DNA from: an uncultured Fidelibacterota bacterium | GTDB taxonomy: Bacteria > Fidelibacterota > Marinisomatia > Marinisomatales > TCS55 | Direction of reading: 5' to 3' | Assembly: GCA_902615915.1 (NCBI GenBank) | Contig: CACMQQ010000001.1 | Span: forward strand, 186,001 to 250,000 | DNA: 64,000 nt | Part shown: in pieces, positions 39,263 through 48,989 of the stretch | Position numbering within the stretch: position 1 is the stretch's first letter | Layout: each line of letters starts with the position of its first letter | Program-made: the position numbers and the translations under genes | Notes under the pieces: model-generated | The model's input: only the letters and a program-made list of their open reading frames with translations | What the model was told of the DNA's origin: nothing | Databases searched by the model: none

Positions 39263-40546
39263 TTAAAAATATTTTGATAATGAAAGAGGTTCATATAAAG
39301 CATTGTCATTTAAATTTTCCTCAATTCTGAGTAGTTGATTATATTTAGACACTCTATCAGTTCTACACAATGAACCTGCCTTTAATTGGCCAGCGTTTAG
39401 CCCAACTGCTAAATCGGAAATAGTAGTATCTTCGGTCTCTCCTGACCTGTGAGAAATCATCGTAGAGATGCCGTTTTTTTTCGCAAGATTAATTGTGTCA
39501 ATAGTTTCTGTTATAGTCCCAATTTGATTTAATTTTATTAAAATTGAATTAATGGCATCATGTTCTATAGCCTTTTCTAAAAATAACTTATTAGTAACCG
39601 TTAGATCATCTGCAACTATTTGGCATTTAGCTCCTATTGATTTATTTAATTCTTTCCACCCCTTCCAATCATTTTCATCTAATCCATCTTCGATTGAAAT
39701 TATCGGGTAATTATTTATCAGTGTTTCATAATATTTTATCATTTCATTTGATGTTAGCATTCTTTTTTCTGATAGGAGATGATACTTATTCTTATGGAAA
39801 ATTTCACTTGCCGCAACATCTAATGCTATAAAAATATCCTTAAAGGGTTTGTAGCTGGTTTTTTCAATCGCCTCAAGAACTAACTCAATTGCTTGTATGT
39901 TAGATTTAAGATTTGGAGCAAAACCGCCTTCATCTCCTACAGCAGTAATATGCCCTTGGGCTTGTAAGATTTCTTTTAATGAGTGAAAAATTTCTGATCC
40001 CATTTGTATTGCGTGTGAAAAAGATTTCGCACCAACAGGAACAATCATGAATTCTTGGATATCTACATTATTGTTCGCATGGCTTCCCCCATTTAGAATA
40101 TTCATAAATGGAATGGGTAGATTGTACTTTAACCCTTCACCTTCATTAAAATCTTTAAATAAAGGAATATTTTTAGCTATGGCTCTACAATGCGCTGTTG
40201 CTAATGATACTCCTAAAATAGCATTTGCCCCTAAATTTTTTTTATTTTCAGTTCCATCAATTTCAAGTAATTTGCTATCAATTTGTTTTTGGTTTTCAAT
40301 ATTAAGACCTATTATTTCTTTCTTTATTATTTTATTAATATTTTTTACTGCTTTTAATACACCTTTTCCTCTATATCTAGCTACATCATTGTCTCTTAAC
40401 TCTAATGCTTCTTTAGTACCAGTTGATGCACCAGAAGGCACAATTGCTCTACCTGATTTGTTTCCATCGATATGAATTTCAACCTCAATGGTAGGATTTC
40501 CCCTGGAATCTAAGACTTCTCTTCCAATTACATTCTTTATATTCAT
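39263..40546 (-). CDS. eno: Enolase
   Basis: [81 protein letters not shown]. Confidence 0.98.
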   Translation of the reverse strand: MNIKNVIGREVLDSRGNPTIEVEIHIDGNKSGRAIVPSGASTGTKEALELRDNDVARYRGKGVLKAVKNINKIIKKEIIGLNIENQKQIDSKLLEIDGTENKKNLGANAILGVSLATAHCRAIAKNIPLFKDFNEGEGLKYNLPIPFMNILNGGSHANNNVDIQEFMIVPVGAKSFSHAIQMGSEIFHSLKEILQAQGHITAVGDEGGFAPNLKSNIQAIELVLEAIEKTSYKPFKDIFIALDVAASEIFHKNKYHLLSEKRMLTSNEMIKYYETLINNYPIISIEDGLDENDWKGWKELNKSIGAKCQIVADDLTVTNKLFLEKAIEHDAINSILIKLNQIGTITETIDTINLAKKNGISTMISHRSGETEDTTISDLAVGLNAGQLKAGSLCRTDRVSKYNQLLRIEENLNDNALYEPLSLSKYF

Positions 40547-40726
40547 TAATTAATATCCTATGTTTAAAATAAAATTTATGTGATATAAAATCTTTTATGT
40601 AAATATTTTTTATGTATGTTTGTAAAGATTATTGTTTATTCAATTATTATTTTTAAATTCAAACTGATGCAACTAGTTTTCATTGAAACTTGCAAGCAAA
40701 ATTTTAAGTGAAAGAATTGAAAGAAT

Positions 40727-40753
40727 AAGGGGCGTTAATTGCCCTTTTTTTTT
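40727..40753 (+). terminator. Rho-independent terminator-like hairpin in the leader of the small membrane protein gene
   Basis: AAGGGGC-GTTAATT-GCCCTTT stem (one G.U) followed by nine Ts; 33 nt before the ATG at 40786. Confidence 0.65.
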
Positions 40754-40785
40754 GCTCAGTACAACATAATTCAAGGAGGAACCTA

Positions 40786-40995
40786 ATGGCTGATTTTACT
40801 TCATCTGTCCAAGGTATTGCTAATTCTGTAGTTAGCTTAGTTAAAGCACTAATTGTCATGTTCGTATTTGTGAACATACTTTACTCCACTGGGTTTGACC
40901 CAATTGGTGGAATTGTAGATCTTGTAGAATCCTTTTTAGACGGTGGATTCTCTGGTCTATTGGCCTTGTTAATTTTTGTTTCTTTTGCGGGTTAA
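40786..40995 (+). CDS. Small hydrophobic membrane protein (69 aa), paralogue of next ORF
   Basis: Strong SD AAGGAGG upstream; two hydrophobic segments; GGFSGLLALLIFV shared with 41061-41276. Confidence 0.75.
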   Translation: MADFTSSVQGIANSVVSLVKALIVMFVFVNILYSTGFDPIGGIVDLVESFLDGGFSGLLALLIFVSFAG

Positions 40996-41060
40996 CCAGT
41001 AGAAAATAGGGATAGCTCTTGCACCCTTCTTTCTGCTTAAATAATCTAAGGAGACATTAA

Positions 41061-41276
41061 ATGAAAAAGGCCTTTGAAACCGTAACCTCTTTTATAAATG
41101 ATGTGACCGGTCTGTTACAAGGGCTTGTAGTTCTTGGAATCGTCGTCGGTATATTGTTCAATGACTATTTTGGTGTCATTACAGCAATTGGCGATCTAAT
41201 GGCAAAATTTGGCGATGCTGGGTTTGCTGGTTTGCTCGCTCTTATGTTAATAGTTTTTTGGTATAACAAAAACTAA
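41061..41276 (+). CDS. Small hydrophobic membrane protein (71 aa), paralogue of previous ORF
   Basis: Strong SD AAGGAG upstream; two hydrophobic segments; AGFAGLLALMLIVF. Confidence 0.75.
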   Translation: MKKAFETVTSFINDVTGLLQGLVVLGIVVGILFNDYFGVITAIGDLMAKFGDAGFAGLLALMLIVFWYNKN

Positions 41277-41293
41277 AAAAGCAGGTTAAATTT

Positions 41294-41336
41294 GGGGCGC
41301 TTTTGAATATTATTCATAATATAAAGCGCCTCTTTT
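41294..41336 (+). terminator. Rho-independent terminator after the small membrane protein pair
   Basis: GGCGCTTTTGAATATTATTCATAATATAAAGCGCC long inverted repeat followed by TCTTTT. Confidence 0.85.
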
Positions 41337-41393
41337 CATATTTATATTTCACAATAAAGCTTTTCTAATTTTTAAAAACTTAATCTTAGTTTA

Positions 41394-42884
41394 ATGAAAA
41401 TCTTTTTTTATGTATTTCTTCGTTTTTTACTGGTAAGCTCTTTTATTCAAGCTTCGAACATTAAAGTTATCAACAGAGTTGATGAATCTGTCAATAATCT
41501 TGAGACACTTGAAACTATTAATGGTCACTTTATATCCGTAAATGAAATTTCCAAGTTATTATCCAATAGAGCTCCCTTTGTAAACAATGAAAGAGAAAAG
41601 ATAGTATTATATGTAAGAGACAGTAGAGTAAAAATATCTGCCAATACGAGCTTTATCTTAGTTGATGATAGAGTTTTTCAATTGCCAACCTACTGTCTAT
41701 GGATTAATGGTGATCTATATATTGCCGCTGCATCTTTTTTTGAGATAATAAAAAGAACAATATTGCCTGGAATATCTTTTAACAAAAACAATTTAACCCT
41801 TGAGTTAAATATAAAAGAATTTAATATTAACAGTATCAAAATAGCTCAAAAAGCAAATGGGACTATTTTACGAATTAAAACCAAAGAACCATTTCCTGAA
41901 GGCAACATAAGCTCTTTTTTTCATGAAAATGGATGGTTTTATATTACTGTGGCTAATAGTCTAGTTGATACAACTGAATTAAGAAAAAGCGACCCAAAAG
42001 GAGTAATTAAAAAAATAGCAGCTGATCAACTAGGTAATACTTCTCAGCTTGCTTTTCAGATGAGAACAAAAGTTGAAAGTCATGATATATATCAAAGCAA
42101 AGACCCATCGGAAATTGTGGTTTCTCTCAGAACTAGAGTTACTGATGACATATCACGTATTAGCAAAGTTAGAGATAGGTGGAAAATTGATACTATCGTA
42201 CTTGATGCAGGTCATGGAGGAAAGGATCCAGGAACAATGAGCAAAAATGGAACTATGGAAAAAAATATAGTTCTAGATATAGTTAAAAGAGTCGGACTTT
42301 CACTTGAAAAAAATACAAAAATGAATGTTATATATACGAGGGAAGAGGATGTGTTTGTTCCACTTTGGATGAGAACTAAATTGGCCAATGAATCAAATGG
42401 TAAAATGTTTATAAGTGTGCATGCAAATCATAGCCATAATAGATCTGCATATGGGTTTGAAACATACTTATTAAGACCTGGCAAAACACAAGACGCGATT
42501 GAAGTTGCATCAAGAGAAAATGAAGTGATTAAGTTTGAAGATAAGTCTGATGAAAGGTATAAAAATCTATCAGGTGAAAACTTAATAATGGCAACCATGG
42601 CTCAAAGTATGTTTATGAAAGAAAGTGAAGAGCTAGCTTCAATGATTCAGCAAGAAATGGGTAAAACTGTAAAATCTAAAAATAGAGGTGTTAAGCAAGC
42701 AGGTTTTCAAGTTTTAATTGGCGCAAGTATGCCAAATGTATTAATAGAAGTTGGTTTTGTATCGAACGCCAATGAAGAAAGAAACTTAAAGAATGCTAAG
42801 CATAGGCAAGATATAGCGTACGCTATTTATAAAGCTATAGTAAAATTTAGATATTCTAGAGAAAAGTACCTCTCAGAAAATTAA
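41394..42884 (+). CDS. N-acetylmuramoyl-L-alanine amidase (Amidase_3) with AMIN-like N-terminal region
   Basis: IVLDAGHGGKDPGTMSKNGTMEKNIVLDI, FISVHANHS, VLIEVGFVSNANEE. Confidence 0.93.
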   Translation: MKIFFYVFLRFLLVSSFIQASNIKVINRVDESVNNLETLETINGHFISVNEISKLLSNRAPFVNNEREKIVLYVRDSRVKISANTSFILVDDRVFQLPTYCLWINGDLYIAAASFFEIIKRTILPGISFNKNNLTLELNIKEFNINSIKIAQKANGTILRIKTKEPFPEGNISSFFHENGWFYITVANSLVDTTELRKSDPKGVIKKIAADQLGNTSQLAFQMRTKVESHDIYQSKDPSEIVVSLRTRVTDDISRISKVRDRWKIDTIVLDAGHGGKDPGTMSKNGTMEKNIVLDIVKRVGLSLEKNTKMNVIYTREEDVFVPLWMRTKLANESNGKMFISVHANHSHNRSAYGFETYLLRPGKTQDAIEVASRENEVIKFEDKSDERYKNLSGENLIMATMAQSMFMKESEELASMIQQEMGKTVKSKNRGVKQAGFQVLIGASMPNVLIEVGFVSNANEERNLKNAKHRQDIAYAIYKAIVKFRYSREKYLSEN

Positions 42885-42889
42885 AAAAA

Positions 42890-44131
42890 TTGCATTCACA
42901 ATTACAATTTCTATATTCTCTGAGAAGACTTGGCATTAAAACTGGTTTAGAGCACACACTTTTCTTGTTAAATCACGTTGATAATCCACATAAAAATTTT
43001 CCCTCTATCCACGTCGCTGGTACAAACGGAAAAGGGTCAACTTGTTTAATGATTAGCTCTATCTTAAAAAGTATGAATTTAAAAGTTGGTACATATACAT
43101 CTCCTCATTTAATTAAATTCAATGAAAGGATAAGAGTTAATAATATTGAGATTAAGGATAAGTACATCTGTTCATTTTTAGAGCAAAATGAACGAAAAAT
43201 TAAACAGATTAAATCAACCTTTTTTGAGACAACAACAGCAATGGCTTTTTCATATTTCAATGATCAGAAAGTTGATGTTGCTGTTATTGAGACAGGGCTT
43301 GGTGGTAGGCTCGACTCAACAAACGTATTGCAGCCCAAAGTTACTGTTTTAACATCAATTTCACTAGACCATACAAAAATACTTGGAAGCAGCCTGGAGC
43401 AAATTGCATTTGAGAAATGTGGTATTATAAAAAAAAAAATACCTCTCGTTTCTGCTATTCAAAAAAAGAAAGTAGAGCTTATAATAAGAAATAAAACTAA
43501 TGAATTAGAAGCTCCATATTTAGAAATTGAAGAACCAAAAAAGATTACGCTTACATCAAATGGAACAAAATTCATTTATCAAAACAATCATTACGAAACT
43601 CCATTAGTGGGCTATCATCAAGCTTTTAATGCTGCATTAGCTTTTGAAGCCTGCAATATTTTTTTGGATAATTTATCGATAAAGCAAATTAATCATGGTC
43701 TAAAAAAGACTGTTTGGAAAGGAAGATTTCAAAAAATTTGTGATGATCCAATTATTTACTATGATGTTGCACATAATTATGATGGTATTTTATCAACTAT
43801 TAATTCTCTAGAATCTATCTACAAAAAAAAGCCGATAGGTTTATTTGTTATGAAAAGTGATAAAGAAGCAAATTTAATAATAAAAGCTGTCGATGAAAGA
43901 TTTTATAAGTTAATTTTGTCTGGATCCGAAGAAAACGGCTTAATGACTGGATCTGATTTAGCAAACCTCTTTGAAAGCCATGGTTGTGTTAATTTTTTGC
44001 TAGTTAAAGATCTAGAAGTGGCAATTGATTATTTAAGAAAAATATCTAAAGCTCAAAATACGCCAGGATTAATTTTTGGAAGTCATTACATATCTGAAAC
44101 TGTTTTCAATAAATTTGGTATTTTAGCTTGA
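42890..44131 (+). CDS. folC: Folylpolyglutamate synthase/dihydrofolate synthase
   Basis: IHVAGTNGKGSTCLMISSIL, TYTSPHLIKFNERIRVN, ETGLGGRLDSTNVL, DHTKILGSSLEQIAFEKCGIIK. Confidence 0.95.
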   Translation: MHSQLQFLYSLRRLGIKTGLEHTLFLLNHVDNPHKNFPSIHVAGTNGKGSTCLMISSILKSMNLKVGTYTSPHLIKFNERIRVNNIEIKDKYICSFLEQNERKIKQIKSTFFETTTAMAFSYFNDQKVDVAVIETGLGGRLDSTNVLQPKVTVLTSISLDHTKILGSSLEQIAFEKCGIIKKKIPLVSAIQKKKVELIIRNKTNELEAPYLEIEEPKKITLTSNGTKFIYQNNHYETPLVGYHQAFNAALAFEACNIFLDNLSIKQINHGLKKTVWKGRFQKICDDPIIYYDVAHNYDGILSTINSLESIYKKKPIGLFVMKSDKEANLIIKAVDERFYKLILSGSEENGLMTGSDLANLFESHGCVNFLLVKDLEVAIDYLRKISKAQNTPGLIFGSHYISETVFNKFGILA

Positions 44132-44230
44132 AATTTTGTAATATCTCAAAGTTACTATATATACCCTAATTTCCCTGAGGCGGAATTTCCTTATTTTGAA
44201 ATATAATTTATTACCTACTTAGGTTGACAA

Positions 44231-45478
44231 ATGAATGTAAGTGAATTACAAAAACTAAAAATTAAAGAACTAGCAGAGTTTGCTGAGAAATTAAAAATTG
44301 ATAGCTATTCAGGAATGAATCGCCAGGAGCTCATTGTCAAGATACTTGAATACCAGGTAGAAAATGATGTGGGAATTACTGCTAAGGGTGTCCTAGAAGT
44401 TTTAAACGAAGGTTATGGTTTTTTAAGAAGTCCGGATTTTAATTATTTACCTGGCCCAGATGACATTTATGTTAGCCCTTCTCAGATTAAAAGGTTTGGC
44501 TTAAGGACTGGACATGAAGTTGAGGGTAAGATTCGACCTCCAAAATCCAAAGAAAGATTTTATGCACTACTAAAAGTTGATACTGTTAACGATAAAGAGC
44601 CATCTAAATTGAAAGAAGCTATTTTATTCGATAATCTGACACCGCTTTATCCCGATTCTAAATTTAACCTAGAAGTAAATCCGAAAGATCTATCTACCAG
44701 AGTAATGGATCTTATATCTCCAATTGGCAAAGGACAAAGGGGGTTGCTTGTTGCACAGCCAAAAACAGGTAAGACTGTTTTACTGCAAAAAATTGCAAAT
44801 GCAATCACAAAAAATCATAAAGAAGTTCAAATGATAATTCTCTTAATAGATGAGCGCCCTGAAGAAGTAACAGATATGAAAAGAAACGTAGATGCTGAAG
44901 TTGTTAGCTCTACATTTGACGAAGCCCCGGAAAGACATGTAGCTGTTGCAGAGATGGTCATACAAAAAGCAAGAAGAATGGTCGAATTTGGTGAAGATGT
45001 TGTCATTTTACTTGACAGTATTACCAGACTAGGTAGGGCTCATAATGCTGTAATCCCACACAGTGGTAAAATATTATCTGGGGGAGTTGATGCAAATGCT
45101 CTAAAAAAACCAAAGCAATTTTTTGGTGCAGCTAGAAATACTGAAGAAAGTGGAAGTTTAACAATCATAGCTACTGCATTAATCGATACAGGAAGTAGAA
45201 TGGATGAAGTAATCTTTGAAGAGTTTAAAGGCACTGGCAATATGGAACTAGCAATGGATCGTAGGCTCAGCGATAGAAGAATTTACCCTTCTTTTGATTT
45301 AATTAAATCAGGCACAAGAAAAGAAGAGCTCTTGCTTGATAAAAAGGTCCTTGCAAGGATGTGGATACTGAGAAAACTATTAAATGAAATGAATGTAATT
45401 GAAGCAATGGAATTCATTCAAGATAGAATGCGAAGAACCAACACTAATGAAGAGTTTATGGAAACAATGAGCCAATAA
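44231..45478 (+). CDS. rho: Transcription termination factor Rho
   Basis: [88 protein letters not shown]. Confidence 0.98.
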   Translation: MNVSELQKLKIKELAEFAEKLKIDSYSGMNRQELIVKILEYQVENDVGITAKGVLEVLNEGYGFLRSPDFNYLPGPDDIYVSPSQIKRFGLRTGHEVEGKIRPPKSKERFYALLKVDTVNDKEPSKLKEAILFDNLTPLYPDSKFNLEVNPKDLSTRVMDLISPIGKGQRGLLVAQPKTGKTVLLQKIANAITKNHKEVQMIILLIDERPEEVTDMKRNVDAEVVSSTFDEAPERHVAVAEMVIQKARRMVEFGEDVVILLDSITRLGRAHNAVIPHSGKILSGGVDANALKKPKQFFGAARNTEESGSLTIIATALIDTGSRMDEVIFEEFKGTGNMELAMDRRLSDRRIYPSFDLIKSGTRKEELLLDKKVLARMWILRKLLNEMNVIEAMEFIQDRMRRTNTNEEFMETMSQ

Positions 45479-45488
45479 TTTTTTTTCG

Positions 45489-46463
45489 ATGCCTCCTCAA
45501 ACATCTCATATTCAATATATTTCAACAGCCCTGGTAACTGACAAGCCGGTTAGAAAAACGCCTTATCAAGTTAAGGGTTCAATTATGAAAAATTATCCAA
45601 AAAGTGAAATTGTACCGATGTTAAATGGTAGCTACAGGAAGAAATATCTTTATCCTAGGGTTCAAGTTAAAATATTAAATGAAAAAATTTATTTCCTTGG
45701 AATTGCTGAAGGAGTGAGCGCTGTTAGATCTTTAATCGATAATTTTAAATCTTTAGACTTTGGAAATATTACTTTTAAAATAAAAGATATTATCATTGAT
45801 GAAAACGGATTATTTGAGCAAACGGATCATATTAATAAATATAAATTTATAACTCCCTGGGTAGCGCTAAATAGAACAAATATTAAAAAATTTTCAAAGA
45901 CATCTACATCGCAAAAAAGAAAATTCTTGTGCGAACTCTTAACTAGAAACTTGATCTTTTTGACTAGCGAGTTTAAGATTAATGTTGATGAAAAAATATT
46001 AACAGATATTGAATTAGAGGATAAATCATTATCAAGTTTCAACGAAAATAGAGATGTTGGTTTTGAAGGAAGCTTCTTAACTAATTTTCTATTACCTGAT
46101 TTTATTGGATTGGGTAATGGAATAACTAGAGGATATGGCTCCATAAAGCACAAACAAAAAATCAAAAATGAAGAAATTGATACAAGTAAATTTTACATGC
46201 TAGACAAAAAAAATATCAATTCAAAAAGTAATAACAAAAATAGGCCAACAAAGAAAAGAAAAAAGTCTTTACCTAAAAAAACCATCATTAACGAAGAAAA
46301 TGAAATAAATTATAATACTCTTAAAAATAACATATCGAATTTTACTACTAAGAATAAAAAAACAAATTCTAAAAAATTTAAAAAGAAGAAGGCATCAGAT
46401 CGATCCTTTAATAATATAAATTTTAATTCAGAAGAATATCACAAAAAACAACATTCTATATGA
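45489..46463 (+). CDS. Cas6b-like (CRISPR repeat endoribonuclease-family) RNA-binding protein with Lys/Asn-rich C-terminal tail; not CRISPR-associated in this window
   Basis: Resembles Cas6b N- and C-terminal domains: YPRVQVKILNEKIYFLGIAEG, YKFITPWVALNRTNIKKF, LTRNLIFL, GFEGSFLTNFLLPDFIGLGNGITRGYGSIKHK (Cas6 glycine-rich loop). Confidence 0.75.
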   Translation: MPPQTSHIQYISTALVTDKPVRKTPYQVKGSIMKNYPKSEIVPMLNGSYRKKYLYPRVQVKILNEKIYFLGIAEGVSAVRSLIDNFKSLDFGNITFKIKDIIIDENGLFEQTDHINKYKFITPWVALNRTNIKKFSKTSTSQKRKFLCELLTRNLIFLTSEFKINVDEKILTDIELEDKSLSSFNENRDVGFEGSFLTNFLLPDFIGLGNGITRGYGSIKHKQKIKNEEIDTSKFYMLDKKNINSKSNNKNRPTKKRKKSLPKKTIINEENEINYNTLKNNISNFTTKNKKTNSKKFKKKKASDRSFNNINFNSEEYHKKQHSI

Positions 46464-47656
46464 TCGCTAGATTATCAGATAGATCAAAAAAAATTAAACC
46501 TTCATTTACGCTTGAAATGACAAGTAAAGTAGCTAAGTTAAGATCACAAGGCGTAGATGTTATAAATTTTAGCGCAGGACAACCTGACTTTAATACACCA
46601 AAAAATATAATTAATGCAGCCACTAAAGCTATGGATAGTGGTTTAACAAAGTATACATCTGGATCAGGCATGATTGAACTCAGAGAAGCAATTTGCAACA
46701 AGCTTGCCAATGAAAATTACATTAGTGCAAATATAAACCAAGTTTTAGTATCTAATGGGGAAAAACAAAGCCTTTATCTTGCTTGTCAAGCACTATTTCA
46801 ACAAAACGATGAAGTATTGATATTTACCCCTTATTGGGTATCCTTCCCTGAATTTGTAATTTTGGCTGAAGCAACTCCAGTATTTGTTAAAACAAAAATT
46901 GATAAAAATTTTGAGCCTGATTTTGACGATCTTAAATCTAAAATAACTCCTAACACTAAAGGTATGATTATAAACACTCCATCTAATCCAACAGGTGGCG
47001 TTTGGTCAAAAGAGGCTATCAAAAAATCATTAAAAATAGCCTCAGATAACAATATAACAGTTATATCAGATGAATGTTATGAAAGATTAGTTTTTAATAG
47101 TTATCATGAAATATCGGAAAAGATCAATCTTGAAGAGAAAATAAATGCTCAGATATTGACATGCATGAGCATGTCTAAAACTTATGCTATGACTGGTTGG
47201 AGAATAGGTTACACTTATGGAAATAAAGAAATCGTATCAGCAATGTCTAAAATACAAGGCCAGTCAACCTCCTGTGCAAACTCTATTGCCCAAGCTGCAT
47301 CTATAGAGGCTCTTAGCGGAGACCAGTCAAAAGTTGAGGCTATGATAGGTCAATTTAAAAAGAGAAGAGACTTAATGGTAAGTTTATTAAATTCTTTGCC
47401 TGATATTTCTTGCAAAATGCCAGGTGGAGCATTTTATGCTTTTCCATCTTTTGAAAAATATTTAGGAAGAAAAATTAAAAATAAAACAATAAATAATTCT
47501 TTTGATTTGAGCAATCTTTTTCTAAGTGAAGCTAATATTGCTACTGTGCCAGGTGATGGCTTCGGCGCCTCTGGCTTCGTTAGGTTCTCGTTCGCAACAT
47601 CTGAGAAAAATATTGTTGAAGGTTTATCCAGAATCAAAGATTTATTAATTAATTAA
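46460..47656 (+). CDS. PLP-dependent class I/II aminotransferase (aspartate aminotransferase-like)
   Basis: FSAGQPDFNTPKNI, NTPSNPTGGVW, SMSKTYAMTGWRIGY, VRFSFATSEKNI; ATGA overlap with preceding gene. Confidence 0.95.
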   Translation: MIARLSDRSKKIKPSFTLEMTSKVAKLRSQGVDVINFSAGQPDFNTPKNIINAATKAMDSGLTKYTSGSGMIELREAICNKLANENYISANINQVLVSNGEKQSLYLACQALFQQNDEVLIFTPYWVSFPEFVILAEATPVFVKTKIDKNFEPDFDDLKSKITPNTKGMIINTPSNPTGGVWSKEAIKKSLKIASDNNITVISDECYERLVFNSYHEISEKINLEEKINAQILTCMSMSKTYAMTGWRIGYTYGNKEIVSAMSKIQGQSTSCANSIAQAASIEALSGDQSKVEAMIGQFKKRRDLMVSLLNSLPDISCKMPGGAFYAFPSFEKYLGRKIKNKTINNSFDLSNLFLSEANIATVPGDGFGASGFVRFSFATSEKNIVEGLSRIKDLLIN

Positions 47657-47668
47657 AGGCTTTAAAAA

Positions 47669-47866
47669 ATGAAATTAAATATTCATCCAGATTACAAACT
47701 TGGCAAAGTAACTTGCTCTTGTGGAAACGTATTTTATGTTGCTAGCACAATAGGCGATCAAAATGTTGAGATATGCTCTGCTTGTCACCCATTTTATACT
47801 GGAAAACAAAAATTGGTTGATACAGCAGGTAGGATTGAAAAATTTAAGAAAAAATACAGCAGCTAA
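47669..47866 (+). CDS. rpmE: 50S ribosomal protein L31 (zinc-binding, Cys-containing form)
   Basis: [22 protein letters not shown]...[31 protein letters not shown]. Confidence 0.97.
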   Translation: MKLNIHPDYKLGKVTCSCGNVFYVASTIGDQNVEICSACHPFYTGKQKLVDTAGRIEKFKKKYSS

Positions 47867-47915
47867 TTTAGAATTGATATCATTATTAGTTTAGTTCCTA
47901 ATAAAATATAAGAAG

Positions 47916-48989
47916 TTGATAGAGAAACTTAAAGAAATAATTTCTAAGTATAATACAATTGAGTCTAAGATGTCTGACCCATCTTTAGTAAACAACTTAG
48001 ACGAATTTAAAAAAGTTACAAAAGAGCATAACAGATTAAAACCAATTGTTGAAAAATCCTTGATCTTTATTAATTCAAAAAATCAATTTTCTGACAATCT
48101 TGATTTGATAGAAAATGAGAAAGATCCTGATCTTATTATGCTTGCAAAAGAAGAAAATGATCTTTTAAGCTCACAAATATCAGACTTAGAGGATGAATTA
48201 AAGATTCTCATTTTGCCTCATGATCCAACCGATGACAAAAATTCTATTATTGAAATAAGAGCAGGAACGGGCGGTGATGAAGCAGCACTATTTGCTTCAG
48301 ATCTTTATCGCATGTATTCTCGGTTTGCAGAGAGAAATAGTTGGGACTTTTCTGTTTTAGACTCTAGCCCTATTGGGATCGGCGGTTTAAAAGAAATAAT
48401 CTTTTCATTAAAAGGGGATGGTGCTTATGGTGTTATGAAATATGAAAGTGGAGTTCATAGAGTTCAAAGAGTGCCAAAAACTGAAACAAGTGGCAGAGTA
48501 CATACCTCTGCTGCAACTGTTGCAATATTACCAGAAGCGGAAGATGCAGATATCAATGTTATCGACTCAGACCTAAAAATTGACACATATAGAGCAAGTG
48601 GAGCTGGAGGTCAGCATGTCAACAAAACTGAGTCTGCTATAAGAATAACCCACATTCCAACTGGGCTTGTCGTAACATGCCAGGACGAATCTTCACAACA
48701 CAAAAATAAAGCTGCGGCCTTAAAGGTTTTAAAATCTCGCTTGTTAGCAGCTGAACAAGAAAAACTTGCCAAGGAAAGAGCGGCGGCAAGAAAAAGCATG
48801 GTTTCAACAGGTGATAGATCAGCAAAAATACGCACATACAATTTTCCCCAAGGAAGAATCACTGATCACAGAATTAATTTTACATCTTATAATTTAGATG
48901 CGGTTATGGACGGTGACATTAAAGAGATAATTGAAAAACTAAAAATAGCGAATCAAGAAGAACAGCTAGCTTCTTTTGCAAATAATTGA
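47916..48989 (+). CDS. prfA: Peptide chain release factor 1
   Basis: GGQ motif RASGAGGQHVNKTESAIRITHIPTG; EIRAGTGGDEAALFASDLYRMY; TTG start. Confidence 0.97.
   Translation: MIEKLKEIISKYNTIESKMSDPSLVNNLDEFKKVTKEHNRLKPIVEKSLIFINSKNQFSDNLDLIENEKDPDLIMLAKEENDLLSSQISDLEDELKILILPHDPTDDKNSIIEIRAGTGGDEAALFASDLYRMYSRFAERNSWDFSVLDSSPIGIGGLKEIIFSLKGDGAYGVMKYESGVHRVQRVPKTETSGRVHTSAATVAILPEAEDADINVIDSDLKIDTYRASGAGGQHVNKTESAIRITHIPTGLVVTCQDESSQHKNKAAALKVLKSRLLAAEQEKLAKERAAARKSMVSTGDRSAKIRTYNFPQGRITDHRINFTSYNLDAVMDGDIKEIIEKLKIANQEEQLASFANN

Noticed and set aside
40047-40475. 142-aa plus-strand ORF inside eno
   Set aside because: Antisense to an unambiguous enolase; composition typical of shadow ORF.
44132-44230. 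Repeated AATTTCC in the region before rho as a regulatory hairpin
   Set aside because: Direct rather than inverted repeat; no convincing stem or terminator, so no rho-leader claim is made.
45489-48000. Possibility of a CRISPR array near the Cas6b-like gene
   Set aside because: No regularly spaced repeats seen in the flanking sequence; all flanks are coding for housekeeping genes with very short gaps.
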